The notes beneath the pieces were generated by a model. It was not told the DNA's origin and did no database searches. It saw nothing but the letters and a program-made list of their open reading frames with translations. This document shows positions 61,647 to 64,000 of a stretch of 64,000 nucleotides of DNA, piece by piece (the first letter of the stretch is position 1; each line of letters opens with the position of its first letter). The stretch spans positions 1,906,246 through 1,970,245 of the forward strand of contig JAETXT010000014.1 of NCBI GenBank assembly GCA_019188255.1, in the 5' to 3' direction. Made by a program: the position numbers and the translations under genes. Source of the stretch: Verticillium longisporum (lineage: Eukaryota > Ascomycota > Sordariomycetes > Glomerellales > Plectosphaerellaceae).

Positions 61647-63104
61647 ATGCTGCGACTACTAACTTGCTCTGCCCTGGTGGCTCTTCCTTTGACGCTGGCC
61701 ATCAGCATCAGGTCGACAGACGTCTGGGACATAGCGACTGATATCCAGGGCCCCGAGCGCCTCAACGGTGTCAGTTACCAGGAAGATGTGCTGGTCACGT
61801 TCGGAGACTATCAATATGTCACTTTCTACAACTCGACACCTGCGGGCTACAACAATCACTATGTCAATCTTGGCCGTCGCAGGATTGAGCCGAGTGTAGA
61901 GCCTTGGGAGTACCTAGCCTTCACAGATTACGTGCAGCGTACCATGGACGGTCATAACATGATATCGATGGGTATCTCAGGCGATGGGCATGTTCACTTG
62001 AGCTTCGACCACCATGCAAGGCCTCCTCAGCACTATTGTGCTTATGTCAGCTAACTGTTTCAAGGACGTCCCTCTCAACTATCGTGTTTCGAAGACTCCC
62101 ATTGCCCTCGAAGTACCGGCGACCTGGTCAGAGAGCCTGTTCAATGAAGTCATTCATGAGCTTCCTGGTTCCCAAGGTCCCTGGACACCCCTTACGTATC
62201 CTCGCTTTGAGTTGCTGGGTGATGGAGATATACTGATGGAATTTCGAATCGGCCAGTATGTCGTCCAAGCTTCTCTCACGTTGATTTGCTGAACAGAATA
62301 GATCCGGATCCGGAGACAGCTACATCCATCGATACTCCAGCTCAACCCAGCAATGGAAGCCGTACGGCAAATATCTCGAAGGCTACGACAACAATGCATA
62401 CATAAATGGCCTCAACTACCTCGACGGCCGGCTATATACTTCGTGGACCGTTCGAGAAACACCCAATGCTGACACTAACCACGACTTTTATTTTGCCTAT
62501 TCTGACGATGATGGTCAAACCTGGTTTAACAGCAACGGCTCGACACTTCCCAATCCATCTCGACTGCCCTCGATGAACCCCTTGTGTGGGAGATTCCACA
62601 GAACAGCCGCATGGTGAACCAAGAGGGCCAGCTTGTGGACAGCGCTGGCCGATTTCACTCGCTTATGAGGGACAATATCACAGGCCACCATCTCTATCAG
62701 CATTTCATGCGGGACACCGACGGTAACGATGCTAATCTTGCCTTTCATGACCTCGGGCCTGACAAACAATAGGGACCTGGAGCAAGAGTGCGATCAATCC
62801 AAGTGGTCTCCAAGGGCCTGATCTGTACGACCCCCGTGGAAAGCTGGCTGCTGATGCCAGTGGCGAGTACGTGATTGCGCTCCTACCCGTCGCTGCGACG
62901 TCCGAGACACGCATCTACGTTGCTTCTGCCCGAGAGAAGTTTCGTCATTGGGTCTTATTGACCAGCATCCCAAACACGTCAACAGAACCACTATACGACC
63001 AGGGTAGGTTAAGGGAATACGATATATTGAGTGTGTTCGTCCGTCAGGCGGGCTCGTACCCCAACCGGAAGCTTCAGGTCTGGGATTTCAAGTTAGAGCT
63101 CTAG
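61647..63104 (+). CDS. Secreted BNR_4-type beta-propeller protein (putative glycan lyase), one apparent frameshift
   Basis: Signal peptide [18 protein letters not shown]. Exons 61647-62015, 62065-62255, 62302-62722, 62773-63104. Intron 1 is GC-AG (CAT/GCAAGG, branch GCTAAC, TTCAAG). Family features: [24 protein letters not shown] joined to [45 protein letters not shown] (an Asp-box-like turn) and [18 protein letters not shown]. This matches BNR repeat-containing (PF15892-like) propellers, which include bacterial and fungal polysaccharide lyases acting on uronic-acid glycans; the reaction here is inferred. The frame slips at CCCC 62578-62581; adding one base gives a [12 protein letters not shown] block and 437 aa in total. 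It is the last gene before the telomere, about 0.8 kb away. Confidence 0.83.
62016..62064 (+). other. GC-AG intron (49 nt) in the BNR gene
   Basis: Donor GCAAGG after CAT, branch GCTAAC, acceptor TTCAAG. No GT donor is available in the right phase, and the join restores the conserved [12 protein letters not shown] block. Confidence 0.75.
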
Positions 63105-63888
63105 ATATATTTACTTAAATTCGTATATATAGTAATTAAGAAGGTCTTAGGCCCTCCTATGTAGTTAATATATATAGAGTATTAATAACCTCTATACCCG
63201 CTTATAGTCTAGACTGCCTATAAATATATAATAGCCTATTAATAGATAGGGTACCTCGGTCTACTAGTAGGATACTAGAGATTAAGGGTAGCTAGCTATC
63301 CCTTTAATATTTAAATTTAGCCTTAGTATATAAAAGAGATACTACGTTCCTAATTAGGACTAATACTAAAGTCTATAGCTACCTACCTATAGCCCTAGAT
63401 ACCTATTTCCCCTATAAACCTTCCTAATTATTATTATAGGAGATAGGGTCTTATAACCCTTCTAATAGCTAGAATAAAAGCTAAACTATAATATATATAA
63501 TAAGTAAATATACTATATAAGTAAGTATACTATATAATTATAACTTTATAAATATCTATTTTATATTATATTTTTCTCCTTTAATAATTATATTATTATT
63601 ATCTAATAAAGGATAATTACTCTTTATAGTCTAGGCTATCGAATAAAGTCCTTAACTTAATATCTATTATATTATTTATTAAGAGGGCTTTACTGCTTAT
63701 ATAAACCTTAATTTATTACTTTAGCTATGCCTAAGAGCTCTAAATCGGTAGGGTAGGTAATATAAGGGTTATAATTATTAATAATTCTATCTCTCTAAAT
63801 TACCGCTACCTACGTAAATTAGATATACCTATCTAATTTACCGATTACGTAAGCTATAAATTATGTACTCCTAAGAGCTATAAATCTT
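63105..63888. repeat. AT-rich subtelomeric block
   Basis: Composition changes abruptly right after the BNR stop into TA-rich DNA (many TATA, CTAATA, TTATTA phrases) resembling the RIPed block at the left. No open frame. It is probably a mutated subtelomeric repeat; no element type recognised. Confidence 0.8.
63815..63840. repeat. Perfect 11-bp inverted repeat near the telomere
   Basis: TAAATTAGATA and TATCTAATTTA separated by TACC, about 50 bp from the telomeric array. It lies between two copies of an AAT(T)TACCG...TACGTAA phrase (from about 63,797 and 63,835). It may be a subtelomeric border element or chance in AT-rich DNA. Confidence 0.6.
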
Positions 63889-64000
63889 GGGTTAGGGTTA
63901 GGGTTAGGGTTAGGGTTAGGGTTAGGGTTAGGGTTAGGGTTAGGGTTAGGGTTAGGGTTAGGGTTAGGGTTAGGGTTAGGGTTAGGGTTAGGGTTAGGGT
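63889..64000 (+). repeat. Telomeric repeat array (TTAGGG)n
   Basis: After a partial GGG unit at 63889-63891, perfect TTAGGG units run from 63892 to the last base (18 full units plus one base). The G-rich strand points to the right end, as at a chromosome 3' terminus. Confidence 0.98.

Overview
The window looks like the right-hand end of a chromosome of a filamentous ascomycete, probably a Sordariomycete and perhaps Hypocreales. It ends in about 18 TTAGGG repeats oriented as a 3' chromosome terminus. Genes carry 45-65 nt introns with GTRNGT donors and CTRAC/CTGAC branch sites. Two AT-rich blocks full of TA and stop codons are typical of repeat-induced point mutation (RIP). The species cannot be named from sequence alone.

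Layout. 1-472: 5' end of an intact pogo/Fot1-type transposon running off the left edge. 473-3640: RIP-wrecked repeats, including remains of a Ty3/gypsy chromovirus pol. 4.0-5.9 kb: amino-acid permease. 9.5-11.4 kb: mitochondrial Mn-SOD and the replication factor PSF3, divergent. 12.5-13.1 kb: small secreted cysteine-rich protein. 13.1-22.4 kb: a compact set of DUF2264 protein, ACS-family MFS transporter, Zn2Cys6 regulator and GH88 unsaturated glucuronyl hydrolase, which reads as an uptake-plus-catabolism cluster for uronic-acid oligosaccharides. 23.4-26.3 kb: aldo-keto reductase and a small unknown gene. 26.3-32.8 kb: no recognisable gene. 32.8-33.1 kb: tiny basic protein. 34.7-35.5 kb: secreted unknown. 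35.8-37.3 kb: DUF3429 mitochondrial membrane protein. 38.1-47.9 kb: the lipid-transfer protein VPS13. 48.3-50.3 kb: concentrative nucleoside transporter. 53.3-54.5 kb: secreted metalloprotease with a C-terminal CBM1. 56.9-61.0 kb: cytochrome P450 and LaeA-like methyltransferase, divergent. 61.6-63.1 kb: secreted BNR-type beta-propeller protein. 63.1-63.9 kb: AT-rich subtelomeric DNA. 63.9-64.0 kb: telomere.

Two features stand out. First, conserved single-copy genes (VPS13, PSF3, SOD2) lie unusually close to the chromosome end, mixed with accessory genes. Second, five accessory or transport genes carry six small reading-frame breaks, while about 25 kb of coding sequence in the other genes is frame-perfect. 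Five of the breaks are consistent with one base missing at a short C-run and one with a missing GC dinucleotide. They are either homopolymer errors in the assembly or real decay of dispensable genes. Three introns (one clear, two probable) use GC-AG borders.

Exon borders were worked out by hand from splice signals, reading-frame arithmetic and expected family motifs. They are proposals, not RNA-supported models.
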